Shown here piece by piece: positions 1 to 10,322 of a stretch of 32,654 bases of DNA. Location: assembly GCA_012523975.1 (NCBI GenBank), contig JAAYSF010000062.1, forward strand, positions 1-32,654, written 5' to 3'. Made by a program: the position numbers and the translations under genes. Within the stretch, counting starts at the first letter, position 1. Each line of letters begins with the position of its first letter. The notes under the pieces were generated by a model. The model was not told the origin of the DNA, did not search any database, and was given only the letters and a program-made list of their open reading frames with translations. The stretch is from Veillonellaceae bacterium (GTDB lineage: Bacteria; Bacillota; Negativicutes; JAAYSF01).

Positions 1-2
1 AC

Positions 3-527
3 AATGATCCAATCAAGAAGCTTCTTGTTGATTTTTTAAGCAAACATACTCACGTCTTTAAGCTATTGAATGATACCGCTAAGGTTCAAATAGAAACATG
101 TTCAAATACCTATGCTAGTTGCCTAATAATATCGTGGTTTTTGTCTAAATCACTGCCTGAACATATAGAATACTTTATTGATAAATATTCTGAATTATAT
201 ATGACTGGTTTTGAAGATAGCTTTAAGGAATTTTGGAATAAGTGTACCGAAGAAGGTATACAGTCAGAAGCTATAGCCTTAGCTAATTACATGTTATCAA
301 AATCAAGTTCTTATACAGAAACCAAAATTATTTTAAATGGTGCAATACGCGATTACATAAATGAATATAGTATTGATCAAATAACTTCACTGATTGAGGG
401 TATTAATTCTAACGATCAAGTATATGGCTATGCCTATGCTTCTTCATATTTTTCTATTATAAAAGAGAAATGTGATCAACTAGATTCCTCCTTTGATTAC
501 TCTAAATACCCTAACTTCATTAGTTAA
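3..527 (+). CDS. C-terminal part of an unrecognised protein (cut by window edge)
   Basis: The frame is open from the first bases of the window, so this is the 3' end of a longer gene; the TTG at 66 is not a convincing start and has no ribosome binding site. About 174 residues are visible, rich in Leu, Ile, Ser, Tyr and acidic residues, and read as alpha-helical without a recognisable motif, membrane segment or zinc site. It ends in TAA at 525-527. Codon use is AT-rich like the next 1.5 kb and unlike the origin genes, which suggests an accessory region. I do not recognise the family and assign no function. Confidence 0.6.
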   Translation, partial: NDPIKKLLVDFLSKHTHVFKLLNDTAKVQIETCSNTYASCLIISWFLSKSLPEHIEYFIDKYSELYMTGFEDSFKEFWNKCTEEGIQSEAIALANYMLSKSSSYTETKIILNGAIRDYINEYSIDQITSLIEGINSNDQVYGYAYASSYFSIIKEKCDQLDSSFDYSKYPNFIS

Positions 528-664
528 AAACCAGTAAGTAGATTATAGTTTTATTGCTATTACCATAGTGATTACCTAAACTCTTGAGTTAGGAAGTGAT
601 AATTGGTTGATATATTTCTCTCAAGACCTTTTTTCACTGCCCAGTGCATAATCTTTTGTGTTGC

Positions 665-853
665 TTACAAAGAGGCCATCCTTATGGGCGTCGCTGCAAA
701 AAATTGCGGAACAAAGCTGACTACTTATTTCCTCCAATTTCAAAAAAGGTAGTTTATATTGACCAATTTGCTTTAAGTAATATGGTGTACCCATTAAAAC
801 TAGAAAAATACAAAAAGGTAGATCAATTTTGGCGGGCATTATTTGGCAACTAA
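665..853 (+). pseudogene. Fragment of a gene possibly of a PIN-like family
   Basis: One frame reads GHPYGRRCKKLRNKADY, then FPPISKKVVYIDQFALSNM, then KKVDQFWRALFGN and a stop. The hydrophobic strand followed by DQ resembles the first strand and acidic residue of PIN-like nucleases, and I recall uncharacterised proteins with a similar 'K-I-I-Y-L-D-Q-F-A' start. No start codon with a ribosome binding site precedes it, and no continuation of the fold is found in any frame after 853. The simplest reading is a remnant of a larger gene. The family assignment rests on memory of a motif and is weak. Confidence 0.35.
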
Positions 854-891
854 CGGGCAAAATATCCCTGGAATCAGTAGGAGGGATATTA

Positions 892-1971
892 GTGCTACAA
901 AAACATCTACAAAAGTATCTAAAAAAGAAACTTAAAGCTATCATCTATCAGATATTTGGTAAGTTAGATGAATTTTGGTTAAAAAAACACCTAAAACATC
1001 CAAGCATGTTGGTTTAGGCTTATTTTTATTATATTTAATTTTTTCACTTTATCCTGTATTCACTGTTACATTGATAATGTTATTAGTAATCGGCAATCTT
1101 CTTTATTATTTATGGAGCAAAAAAAGTAAAGAGGCTGCTAGCTCTGAAATCTATCAATTTGTTTCATCATATAGACAGCCAGATACTGCATGGCCTAATC
1201 CAAAGCTTAGTATACCAACTGAAGATATAACCGCATTTTCTAAGTTATTAGAGCTAAAAGGTTATACTCTACCTTATAACTTAGTAGCAAAGAGCGTTAC
1301 TGATGAGCTTAACCAACCAACAATTTATACACTTTCATAATTCATTTTATCAAGTGAATCCAACTCTTATTTATAGCCAATCACCATATGAGCTTGCAAA
1401 TGCTTATGTTCAGACATTTGGTCACTCGTATGATTACATCCCTTATTTAGAAAAACTTCTAAAACAAAATAACTTAGCAAGGATTCTAAGACCTAGCGCA
1501 AAGAACTTAGTAACTGAGCAACTGCAGAAGATAACTGAAGAAACTCGGTTAAAAGCAATCGAATAGCAAATGCGGTTAGGCCTAGCAGTCAATAAGAATT
1601 TAGCAACAATGTCAGAAGTTGATTCTATGTCAGGCAATGATTTTGAGAAATTCTTAGGAGAACTATTCACTACCCGTGGATTCAAGGCAGAATATACCCC
1701 AACTACCGGTGATCAAGGTGCAGATTTGATCTTAGAAAAATTCGGCGAAAGGGTAGCAGTCCAAGCTAAATGTTATACTGGCTTGGTATCAAACAGCTCA
1801 ATTCAAGAAGTTATAGGCTCTAAGGCTATATATAATTGTAAGCAGGCTATAGCTATAACTAATTCATACTTTACGAAAAGTGCTAAAATTCTAGCTGAAG
1901 CAAATAGTGTTGAACTTTGGGAACGAGATAGGTTAGAAAAGGAACTTAGGCAAAGTTATTTATTAAATTAA
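892..1971 (+). pseudogene. Decayed membrane-anchored Mrr-type restriction endonuclease
   Basis: The pieces of one gene lie in order but in different frames. A GTG at 892 follows GGAGGG. A frame from about 975 to 1340 holds a two-helix hydrophobic hairpin (LGLFLLYLIFSLYP and VTLIMLLVIGNLLYYLW). From about 1303 the reading moves to another frame, and at 1564-1566 a TAG interrupts it. The same frame then gives a clear Mrr-like PD-(D/E)XK domain: NDFEKFLGELF, GDQGADLIL, VAVQAKCY and QEVIGSKAIYNCKQAIAITN, with Asp and the Q-x-K pair as expected catalytic residues. Known relatives combine two N-terminal membrane helices with this nuclease domain and are often linked to DNA restriction. Two frame changes (one near the A7 run at 981-987, one near 1290-1340) plus an amber codon argue for decay. 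The catalytic domain alone could still be made from 1570 if a start is used. Confidence 0.6.
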
Positions 1972-2055
1972 CAATTAAAATAGTGGCCATGAAACTAAGA
2001 TGGACTTGAAAAAAGCAAAGAGGGGAGTCATAATTAACAAATATATATACTAAAG

Positions 2056-2082
2056 CTACCGCCTAATTGTTTGGTAGTTTTT
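2056..2082 (+). terminator. Weak terminator after the nuclease remnant
   Basis: CTACC at 2056-2060 pairs with GGTAG at 2073-2077 and is followed by TTTTT at 2078-2082. The stem is short, so strength is uncertain. Confidence 0.45.
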
Positions 2083-2160
2083 AGCCCGTACTATTGATTA
2101 TTTTTCACTTTCTTTAGAGCTCACGTCTGCTCAAAGAGCGACAATTGACTTACCAAATAT

Positions 2161-2200
2161 AAAAAGCGATCTCAAGATTTAAAGCTCGAGATCGCTTTTT
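2161..2200 (-). terminator. Terminator downstream of gyrB
   Basis: AAAAAGCGATCTC at 2161-2173 is perfectly complementary to GAGATCGCTTTTT at 2188-2200. The T run is present for both directions, so it can end gyrB transcription and also shield gyrB from plus-strand transcription. Confidence 0.8.
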
Positions 2201-2281
2201 AAAAATTCCCTTTGAAATCTATAACACTAGTGCCAATCTTTATAGTACAATTGCCAAACTTCATTGTGACCGACAACTAAC

Positions 2282-4201
<1,920 letters not shown>

Positions 4202-4211
4202 CTACCCCCGA

Positions 4212-4475
4212 TTATATATCGTCCTCTTCACCTGTTTCTGCGAAATTACCAGCCCGCTTTTTAAGTGTAAGAGAAGAAATTGCAGAAAGATAGACCCCTC
4301 TATCGGTAACGATAAAGCTTTTAGGATGATTGGATGATATATCTATAACCTGCTTTTTTTCTCTCATATGTTTTATAAAATTACGGTTAGTGCTAGATCG
4401 GACCGATTTAAAATCGGTAATGGCGATGACATCTGATAAAGGAATTACAGTATCAGCTCCTAGATGCAGAAACAT
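4212..4475 (-). CDS. remB: RemB-like DUF370 protein
   Basis: Small DUF370-family protein of 87 residues, the YaaB/RemB type found between recF and gyrB in Bacillus. It opens with MFLHLGADTVIPLSDVIAITDF and carries the family's PKSFIVTDRGVYLSAISSLTLKKRA block. In Bacillus subtilis RemB contributes to control of extracellular matrix genes together with RemA; whether it has that role here is not known. Its ATG at 4475 lies inside the end of the preceding dciA frame (23-base overlap), so translation is probably coupled. Family and synteny agree. Confidence 0.88.
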   Translation of the reverse strand: MFLHLGADTVIPLSDVIAITDFKSVRSSTNRNFIKHMREKKQVIDISSNHPKSFIVTDRGVYLSAISSLTLKKRAGNFAETGEEDDI

Positions 4476-5304
4476 GATTCTTCCTCCTGAATCTCTTGAG
4501 AGTATTATTTACTAAAGCATCGGTTATTTGCTCTGGTTGAATTCCAGTAGCCAGCATCACCAGTGTCAATTCTTTGATTCTATCGTTTTGTTCGCCGGAA
4601 ATCTCGTTAACAAGCGCGCTAATCAAACGGTTTTTAACCTCTTTAAAATCGTCAAAACTGGCATCAATATGCTTTCTTAGCTCGCTATAGCCTAACCATG
4701 GATTCTCAATCAGTATTGTATATATTTCTTCCCTGATCCTTTGCTTATGATTAAGCTTACAGGTAAAACAGAAGGTTTCCTCAGGCGGGCACAATACACT
4801 GCAATCCAGGCATTTATGCCATTTACCGTTATGCCTAGCTTTTTTTAGTTTTAAGTCACTTTTAATGATGTTCTTTAATTTTGTCTGTAAATCAGCATCA
4901 CCGACTGATTTGACCAAGTCATTTACATTTTTCAGCTCAGTGGCTTCAAGCTTGATATTATGTAATTTTATCTCATTTTCGCCAGCTTGACCAGCATTTT
5001 CTTGATTCTGGTTATCTTTTAAATATCCTGCTTGGAACCTGATATCCTTTATTAAATTATCCCCAATAAAGGCATTAATCTTATTAATTATATCTTGTTT
5101 CATCATTGAGAGGTGATGAGACCAGGTCGAGCTGCTAACAGCGACTAAGAGTAAATCCCGCTGAACGGTAAGGGGTTTAGCATTAGCCGCTATCTTATCA
5201 CCTACAATTTTCCGCCAATGATATATGGCCGACTCAGCATTATAGCGCTTGGTAATGCCGAGTTTTTTTATTGTTAACGGCAATAGTTGATCTAACCTCT
5301 GCAT
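4453..5304 (-). CDS. dciA: DciA-like protein (DUF721) with zinc ribbon
   Basis: The N-terminal 95 residues (LDQLLPLTIKKLGI, YNAESAIYHWRKIVG, LTVQRDLLLVAVSSSTWSHHLSMMKQ) are the DUF721/DciA domain, known in other bacteria as the ancestral operator or loader of the DnaB helicase. After a polar linker comes CLDC-x3-CPPEETFCFTC, a likely zinc ribbon, then a helical C-terminal part to 283 residues. Simple DciA proteins are shorter, so the zinc and helical parts are an extension. The chosen ATG at 5304 has GGAAGTGA eight bases upstream, and that Shine-Dalgarno overlaps the recF stop; an in-frame TTG at 5319 is the alternative. Position between recF and remB fits a replication role. The helicase function here is inferred. 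Confidence 0.8.
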   Translation of the reverse strand: MQRLDQLLPLTIKKLGITKRYNAESAIYHWRKIVGDKIAANAKPLTVQRDLLLVAVSSSTWSHHLSMMKQDIINKINAFIGDNLIKDIRFQAGYLKDNQNQENAGQAGENEIKLHNIKLEATELKNVNDLVKSVGDADLQTKLKNIIKSDLKLKKARHNGKWHKCLDCSVLCPPEETFCFTCKLNHKQRIREEIYTILIENPWLGYSELRKHIDASFDDFKEVKNRLISALVNEISGEQNDRIKELTLVMLATGIQPEQITDALVNNTLKRFRRKNHVSASRS

Positions 5305-5309
5305 AGCCG

Positions 5310-6416
5310 TCACTTCCAATCAAATTGTTGAACTTGTCCTTCGACAACAGAATAGTATTTTCCCATCTTATGTTCAGAAAAATACTTAGGCTCGGTTGCA
5401 GTTATAAATGTCTGAATTCGGTCTTTTATAAACGATAATAACTGTTCCCGGCGGGATGCGTCAAGTTCACTCATTACATCATCTAAGAGCAGTACAGGGT
5501 ATTCACCTGTTTCAGACTTGATAAATTCAATTTCGGCAAGTTTTACTGCCAATACTCCGGTACGCTGCTGACCTTGGGACCCGAAATTTCTCAAATTAAC
5601 ACCGTTAACAGCAAAAACCAGATCATCGCGATGCGGTCCGACGCTTGTACTGCCGCGGGCAATATCAACACTCCGATTCTCGTACATTTGCTGGCGATAC
5701 CATTCCTGCAAGTTATCAACAGGCTTGGTAATACCGCTTTGCAAATACGAAATGGTCAAATTCTCCCGGCTGTTTGTAATTTTACGGTGCATTAGATTGG
5801 CTAGCATAGCAAGCTTTTTCAGCGCCGACTGCCTTTTTTCAATAATTATGGCGGCTGAAAGAGCTAACTGCTCATCCCATGTCTCTAGCATTGCTGCCTT
5901 AGCGCGATTTTCCCGGATTTTTTTCAACAAATTGTTGCGCTGTGATACGATCCGGTTATATTGCAGTAAATTACGATAATAGGATGGGCTAGCCTGCGAT
6001 ATCTCACTATCCAGAAACTTGCGGCGATTGGCCGGAACCCCTTTTATGAGCATTAAATCTTCGGGAGAAAACATTACGGCGTTAAGGTGGCCAATAAGTT
6101 CACGGGTCTTTATAGTATGACCATTTAGTATTATTTCCTTATTATGGTTACTTATGAATTTAAATACTAATTTATTTTCAATATCCTGTCTGGTAAAGGT
6201 CAAGTGGATTGACCCGCCGGGCTGCTGCCAGCGAATTAATTCATTATCAGTGTTTGTCCGGTGCGAGCGGCCCATTGCCCCGACGTAGATTGATTCTAAA
6301 ATATTGGTCTTGCCTTGAGCATTTTGTCCGACGAAGATATTGAGGTTGTGTTTAAACTCTAAATCCAGTTTTGCATAATTGCGGTAATTATACAGGCTAA
6401 GGGCTCTAACCTTCAT
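5310..6416 (-). CDS. recF: DNA replication/repair protein RecF
   Basis: SMC-like ATPase that helps load RecA at gaps together with RecO and RecR. The 368 residues start MKVRALSLYNYRNYAKLDLEF, followed by the Walker A site GQNAQGKTNILESIY (about residues 30-44), GRSHRT, the ABC signature region STSVGPHRDDL and GSQGQQRT, and the Walker B site PVLLLDDVMSELD. Length and all motifs are normal. It lies 9 bases after yaaA, and its stop codon overlaps the dciA ribosome binding site, so the genes are probably co-translated within the dnaA operon. Confidence 0.97.
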   Translation of the reverse strand: MKVRALSLYNYRNYAKLDLEFKHNLNIFVGQNAQGKTNILESIYVGAMGRSHRTNTDNELIRWQQPGGSIHLTFTRQDIENKLVFKFISNHNKEIILNGHTIKTRELIGHLNAVMFSPEDLMLIKGVPANRRKFLDSEISQASPSYYRNLLQYNRIVSQRNNLLKKIRENRAKAAMLETWDEQLALSAAIIIEKRQSALKKLAMLANLMHRKITNSRENLTISYLQSGITKPVDNLQEWYRQQMYENRSVDIARGSTSVGPHRDDLVFAVNGVNLRNFGSQGQQRTGVLAVKLAEIEFIKSETGEYPVLLLDDVMSELDASRREQLLSFIKDRIQTFITATEPKYFSEHKMGKYYSVVEGQVQQFDWK

Positions 6417-6425
6417 ACTAACCTC

Positions 6426-6641
6426 TTATTCGGGGATTACTTTATACTTTCCAACCCCATCAATTTCGATAATATCGCCTGGGTAAACCTTTTTCCGCCG
6501 TTCGGTTACTGCTTTACCATTCAATTTTATCATATTATCCTCGATCATCGGTATAATTTGACCGCCGGTATCAATGATACCGGCCCATTTTAACAGTTGA
6601 TCGATATTAATATGAGGGGTAGATATGGTTATATATTCCAT
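6426..6641 (-). CDS. yaaA: S4-domain RNA-binding protein YaaA
   Basis: A 71-residue protein consisting of an S4 RNA-binding fold: IDQLLKWAGIIDTGGQ, then IKLNGKAVTERRKKVYPGDII. The gene sits between dnaN and recF as in many Firmicutes. ATG at 6641 follows CCGGAGG at good spacing. The family is often annotated as S4-domain protein YaaA and is implicated in ribosome assembly in Bacillus; the role here is inferred from homology and order. Confidence 0.93.
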   Translation of the reverse strand: MEYITISTPHINIDQLLKWAGIIDTGGQIIPMIEDNMIKLNGKAVTERRKKVYPGDIIEIDGVGKYKVIPE

Positions 6642-6673
6642 ACTTAAACCTCCGGAGAATTTCTAATTACTTA

Positions 6674-7783
6674 TTAGCTTGTCCTAACTGGTGTAACGAT
6701 ATATATATAATTATCGTCATCAATTGGTTTTACGCAGGCCGGACTGAGCGGGGTATTTAAAGAAAATATCAAATCTTCGCTATCAATATTCTTCAAGATA
6801 TCGGCGACATATTTTACATTAAAAGCAATATCTACCTCGTTACCTTCTATAGCAGCTTCAACAACTTCACATGCTTTTCCAATATCTGGGTTATTCGATG
6901 TTATGGTAACTGAGTTATTCTTAAAGGATAATTTTATAACATTGTAATCACTGTCGCGGGCCATTAATGAGACCCTTTCGACAGCAGCAAGTAAATGCTT
7001 AGTATTTAGCTTAACATTAGTTGCAAAACTAGGTGGTATTACTTTGTTATAATCAGGGAATTGGCCTTCAATTAATCTTGATATTATGTAAACATTTTCG
7101 TATTCAAAAGCTACTTGGTTTTTAAGCCAGTAGATTTTTACATCAACAGGAATCTCTGAAGTCATAATTCGACCTAATTCAGTGAGAATTTTGGCCGGAA
7201 TAATCATCTTGACATCATTTGCGGCTTGTTCGCTGCGATCTTTTTTTAGGGCCAGGCGATGCGTATTAGTAGCAACCATTTTTATATTTTGGCCGCTGAA
7301 TTCTACTAAACCGCCGGTAAAAATGGGTCTTGCCTCATCGTTTGCGCAGGCAAACACCGTCTTTTTGATAAGCTCTTTAAAAACATTATCTTTGACAATA
7401 ATAAAGTTGTCACTTGTCAATTGTTTGAGAACAGGAAATTCTTCAGGCGGCAGGCTTAAAAGATTAAACTGAGCTGAACTAGCTGTTATTTTAATTGTCC
7501 GGTCTTCAGCTGAAGATGATATTTCTATCGTGTCGCCGGGCATTTTGCGAACCATTTCCTGAAAATACCGGCCAGATAATACTACAGCGCCCGGTTGCTC
7601 AACTTGGGCCTCAATTGTGCATTTTATGCCGACTTCATAATCTGTGGCATGAAGTTCAAGTTTATCGTTTTCAGCCAATAGATAAATACCGGTTAGTATC
7701 GGAAGCTGTGGCTTTGTGGCGACAGCTTTTTGCACTGTCTGAACAGCATGATTCAGTAATTCTTTATTGCAGAAAATTTTCAT
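6674..7783 (-). CDS. dnaN: DNA polymerase III sliding clamp (beta subunit)
   Basis: Ring-shaped clamp that tethers DNA polymerase III to the template and recruits other replication and repair proteins. From MKIFCNKELLNHAVQTVQKAV the protein is 369 residues, the normal size, with the three repeated clamp domains and the typical end SPACVKPIDDDNYIYIVTPVR. The frame stays open upstream to 7975, but that extension is the origin DNA. The ATG at 7783 has GGAGG seven bases before it, so this start is clear. It is the second gene of the dnaA operon. Confidence 0.97.
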   Translation of the reverse strand: MKIFCNKELLNHAVQTVQKAVATKPQLPILTGIYLLAENDKLELHATDYEVGIKCTIEAQVEQPGAVVLSGRYFQEMVRKMPGDTIEISSSAEDRTIKITASSAQFNLLSLPPEEFPVLKQLTSDNFIIVKDNVFKELIKKTVFACANDEARPIFTGGLVEFSGQNIKMVATNTHRLALKKDRSEQAANDVKMIIPAKILTELGRIMTSEIPVDVKIYWLKNQVAFEYENVYIISRLIEGQFPDYNKVIPPSFATNVKLNTKHLLAAVERVSLMARDSDYNVIKLSFKNNSVTITSNNPDIGKACEVVEAAIEGNEVDIAFNVKYVADILKNIDSEDLIFSLNTPLSPACVKPIDDDNYIYIVTPVRTS

Positions 7784-8093
7784 ATAGTCAACCTCCGTTA
7801 AGGTTTTTGGGGAGACGGGTATATTATTACTATAAGAAGATAAGAATAAAAAAATAGTCGTAATAGTCGTAGGGCCTGTTGATATGTTGATAAATGCTAT
7901 TAGGTTACAGTTATCAACATTGAGTAGTGTTAATAAATTGTCGATAACTATAATAGGGGTTATACACAAATCCACATATTTTTTCGGGGTATAAAGTTAT
8001 CAACAAAATGTTGACAGCTTTATACCTGGGATGCCAACACAGTTATACACCATACAGCTGTTAATAACGGGGATAAGCGTTGAAAAGCTAGGT
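7784..8093. other. oriC: dnaA-dnaN intergenic region with DNA-unwinding site
   Basis: Read on the minus strand, the end of this region shows DnaA boxes TTATCAACA (7893-7885) and a TATCAACA half-copy, then GGCCCTACGACTATTACG and a T-rich run (about 7877-7840), then an AT-rich tract up to the dnaN ribosome binding site. This closely parallels the Bacillus subtilis basal unwinding system as I remember it: boxes, a short GC-rich spacer, DnaA-trio repeats and an AT-rich melt. Further boxes are TTATCAACA at 7911-7919 and 7997-8005, TTATACACA at 7960-7968 and a weaker TTATACACC at 8043-8051. Replication most likely opens here. Confidence 0.85.
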
Positions 8094-9578
8094 TTAGGCG
8101 CTTTCAATTCGCTTAATTAGTTCTTTTATAGTGTTATTAAGTTTGGCATCTTCAGCCCGCTCGCGGCTAATCTTGTCATAAGCGTGAATCACGGTTGTAT
8201 GATCGCGCCCGCCGAACATTTCGCCGATGCGCGGCAATGATGTTTCGGTCATTTCGCGGGATAAATACATGGCGATTTGGCGGGGATAAGCAACATTGCG
8301 GGTTCGTTTTTTAGCCAGCAAATCGTCTATTCTGATTTTAAAATAGGAAGAGACGACTTCTTGAATGAGCTCCATTGTAATTTCCTTGGGCCGGCCATTC
8401 GGGAATATATCTTTCAAGGCTTCAGTAGCCAAATCAATGTCGATTGTCTGTTTAGTTAAAGAGGCGTAAGCCATTACTCTGATTAAGGCGCCTTCCAGTT
8501 CGCGAATGTTATTGTCGATACGGCTAGCGATAAAAACCATAACGTCATTTGGAACACTGAGGTTTTCAATCATGGCTTTTTTACGCAAAATAGCAATCCG
8601 CGTCTCAAGGTCAGGGGGCTGAATATCAGTAATAAGGCCCCATTCGAACCGGGATCGCAAGCGGTCTTCTAAGGTTTGGATTTCACGCGGCGGCCTGTCG
8701 CTTGAGATAATAATCTGCTTGTTAGCCTCGTGAAGAGTATTAAAGGTATGGAAAAATTCCTCTTGCGTATGCTCTTTTTTGGATAAGAATTGAATATCGT
8801 CGACGAGCAGGACGTCAATATTGCGGTATTTTTGGCGGAAACTTTCGGGATTGCCGTCGCGAATGGAATTTATAAGTTCGTTAGTAAATTTTTCACTTGA
8901 TATATATACAACTCTTAGATGAGGATGAGTTTTTAAAATCCGGTGGCCAATTGCATGCATAAGGTGGGTTTTGCCAAGACCAACGCCGCCGTAAATAAAA
9001 AACGGGTTGTAGACCTGGGCAGGAGCTTCAGCTACAGCCAAAGAGGCAGCATGAGCAAACCGGTTGGCATTACCGATTACGAATGTTTCAAAAACATATT
9101 TAGGATTTAATACTGCAAGCGGTTCATCATGCGCAGCAGCAGCCGTACTAGTATTATCGGTTTTAGCTGACTGATTTAATGGAGTGATATTTGGAGAATT
9201 AGTCACAGGCTGGAAGGGTAATGATGGAGATGGCGGAAGGGGTTGGGTATTGTGGCAGGGTTCGTTATGTAGTTCAGGAGGAGCGCCAAAAATCTCTTCA
9301 TTTTCCTGCTCTTTTTGGTCCTCGGTATCTAAGTTGGTAATTATTAAGGTTAAAGGCTTTTTGGTTACGCTTTGGACGGTATCTTGGATAATGGAGAAGT
9401 ATCTTGATTCCACCCATTCTTTAATAAATCGCTTAGGGGTGCCGATCTCAAAGGTGGTTTCAGTAATTGCCAGCGGAACCATTGGTTTGAGCCAGGTATT
9501 ATAGGTAAGGCTTGATAGCTCTTGCTCAAGTGTTTTCATTATTTGCTCCCATAGTGCCGCAAGTTGGATGGTGTCCAT
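8094..9578 (-). CDS. dnaA: Chromosomal replication initiator DnaA
   Basis: AAA+ ATPase that binds DnaA boxes, forms a filament on oriC and melts the origin. Domain I (about 1-85, [24 protein letters not shown]) is followed by a Pro/Asn/Thr-rich linker (about 88-150). The ATPase domain has Walker A GGVGLGKT (197-204) and Walker B VDDIQFL, with the sensor region [13 protein letters not shown]. Domain IV ends with the box-binding signature [15 protein letters not shown]. The 494 residues are slightly longer than average because of the linker. ATG at 9578-9576 is preceded by a GGACGGAC purine stretch. DnaA boxes flank the gene on both sides, so autoregulation is likely. Confidence 0.98.
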   Translation of the reverse strand: MDTIQLAALWEQIMKTLEQELSSLTYNTWLKPMVPLAITETTFEIGTPKRFIKEWVESRYFSIIQDTVQSVTKKPLTLIITNLDTEDQKEQENEEIFGAPPELHNEPCHNTQPLPPSPSLPFQPVTNSPNITPLNQSAKTDNTSTAAAAHDEPLAVLNPKYVFETFVIGNANRFAHAASLAVAEAPAQVYNPFFIYGGVGLGKTHLMHAIGHRILKTHPHLRVVYISSEKFTNELINSIRDGNPESFRQKYRNIDVLLVDDIQFLSKKEHTQEEFFHTFNTLHEANKQIIISSDRPPREIQTLEDRLRSRFEWGLITDIQPPDLETRIAILRKKAMIENLSVPNDVMVFIASRIDNNIRELEGALIRVMAYASLTKQTIDIDLATEALKDIFPNGRPKEITMELIQEVVSSYFKIRIDDLLAKKRTRNVAYPRQIAMYLSREMTETSLPRIGEMFGGRDHTTVIHAYDKISRERAEDAKLNNTIKELIKRIESA

Positions 9579-9973
9579 ATTGTCCGTCCTTTCATGTAAA
9601 TATCAACAAATTTAAAAAATAGTCGACATAAGTTATCCACATTGTTATCAACAGTTGTGCATAACTTATGAGAAAAAAGTAAATTTAATGAAAAAAAAAT
9701 ACAAAAGCAATTTTAGGGTGAACGGTTAAGCCTTGTATTTTAGCAACGCAATTAAAGTATAAGGTGTTGTGGATAAGTATGGGGATAAGTGGTGTTATGT
9801 GTGAATAACTAGGATGATTATGTTTATAAATTGCGTATTGTGTAAAATTTGTGGATATCTTGTCATGTTCTATATTAACAAAAGGTGCTATAGTTATCAA
9901 CAGTTTTTTATACAAGCCCTGTGGATTGACCAAAATTATCCACAGCAAGTATGCATTCAAACAAGCAAATTCC
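9579..9973. other. DnaA-box cluster upstream of dnaA
   Basis: Perfect TTATCCACA boxes lie at 9633-9641 and 9936-9944 on plus, and at 9768-9776 as TGTGGATAA (minus). Near-consensus boxes are TTATCAACA at 9645-9653 and 9894-9902, TGTGCATAA at 9656-9664, TGTGAATAA at 9800-9808 and TGTGGATAT at 9850-9858. The stretch also holds an A-rich run near 9690. It corresponds to the upstream half of a bipartite Firmicutes origin and to the dnaA promoter region. A 91-codon minus-strand frame here overlaps the boxes and is not a gene. Confidence 0.85.
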
Positions 9974-10002
9974 TTGACACTGTTAAATGACTAGTCTATA
10001 AT
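9974..10002 (+). promoter_or_regulatory. rpmH promoter
   Basis: TTGACA at 9974-9979 and TATAAT at 9997-10002 are both perfect and 17 bases apart. It drives rpmH outward from the origin, 66 bases before the start codon. Confidence 0.9.
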
Positions 10003-10067
10003 TTTAGTAGTTAAAATTAAATATTATTTTGGGTATTTCCGCTTTTAACGAGGAGGTGTTATAGATT

Positions 10068-10202
10068 ATGAAACGTACTTACCAGCCGAATACTTTATGG
10101 AAAAAGAGAACTCATGGTTTCCGTGAGCGTATGAAAACAAAAGGTGGCCGTCTTATTTTAAAGAATAGACGTGCTAGAGGCAGAAAAAGATTATCAGCAT
10201 AA
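10068..10202 (+). CDS. rpmH: 50S ribosomal protein L34
   Basis: A 44-residue, highly basic ribosomal protein of the large subunit: [20 protein letters not shown] then [22 protein letters not shown]. The sequence and length are typical. ATG at 10068 follows GAGGAGGTG. It is transcribed from a consensus promoter and ends directly at a strong hairpin plus T run, so much of its message is probably monocistronic. The gene borders the origin divergently from dnaA, as in most bacteria. Confidence 0.97.
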   Translation: MKRTYQPNTLWKKRTHGFRERMKTKGGRLILKNRRARGRKRLSA

Positions 10203-10230
10203 TAGGCCGCCCACAAAGTGGCCTATTTTT
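10201..10230 (+). terminator. Terminator or attenuator after rpmH
   Basis: AATAGGCC starting at the stop codon (10201-10208) pairs with GGCCTATT (10220-10227), with an inner CAC/GTG pairing, followed by a T run to 10230. It should end most rpmH transcripts before rnpA. Confidence 0.75.
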
Positions 10231-10264
10231 CACGCAGAAAACCTGAGAAACTTCACATTTACTT

Positions 10265-10298
10265 CGGCTTCCGCCAGCGTATGGCGAAAGCCGGTTTT
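10265..10298 (+). terminator. Second hairpin ahead of rnpA
   Basis: CGGCTT (10265-10270) and CGCCA (10272-10276) pair with TGGCG (10282-10286) and AAGCCG (10288-10293), one mismatch, loop of five, then TTTT at 10295-10298. It may terminate, attenuate or protect the rnpA message; which is not decidable from sequence. Confidence 0.5.
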
Positions 10299-10322
10299 CC
10301 AAATCAGGGATGGATTTATATA

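Larger units (their letters stand above)
1972..2281. other. Gene-free stretch between the nuclease remnant and gyrB
   Basis: No reading frame with coding character is seen. It holds two inverted repeats followed by T runs, listed separately, and is otherwise AT-rich. gyrA, which often follows gyrB, is not in this position. Confidence 0.6.

Noticed and set aside
621-944. 107-codon minus-strand frame
   Set aside because: It lies opposite the plus-strand fragment, has no ribosome binding site and Cys/Phe-rich composition typical of a shadow frame.
7784-7975. 64-residue N-terminal extension of DnaN
   Set aside because: The extension translates the unwinding site; the ATG at 7783 has a strong GGAGG and gives the normal DnaN start.
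9685-9960. 91-codon minus-strand frame upstream of dnaA
   Set aside because: It is built from DnaA boxes and AT-rich origin DNA and has no ribosome binding site or family likeness.
10218-10322. 35-residue extension of RnpA
   Set aside because: It overlaps the hairpin between rpmH and rnpA and lacks family similarity.
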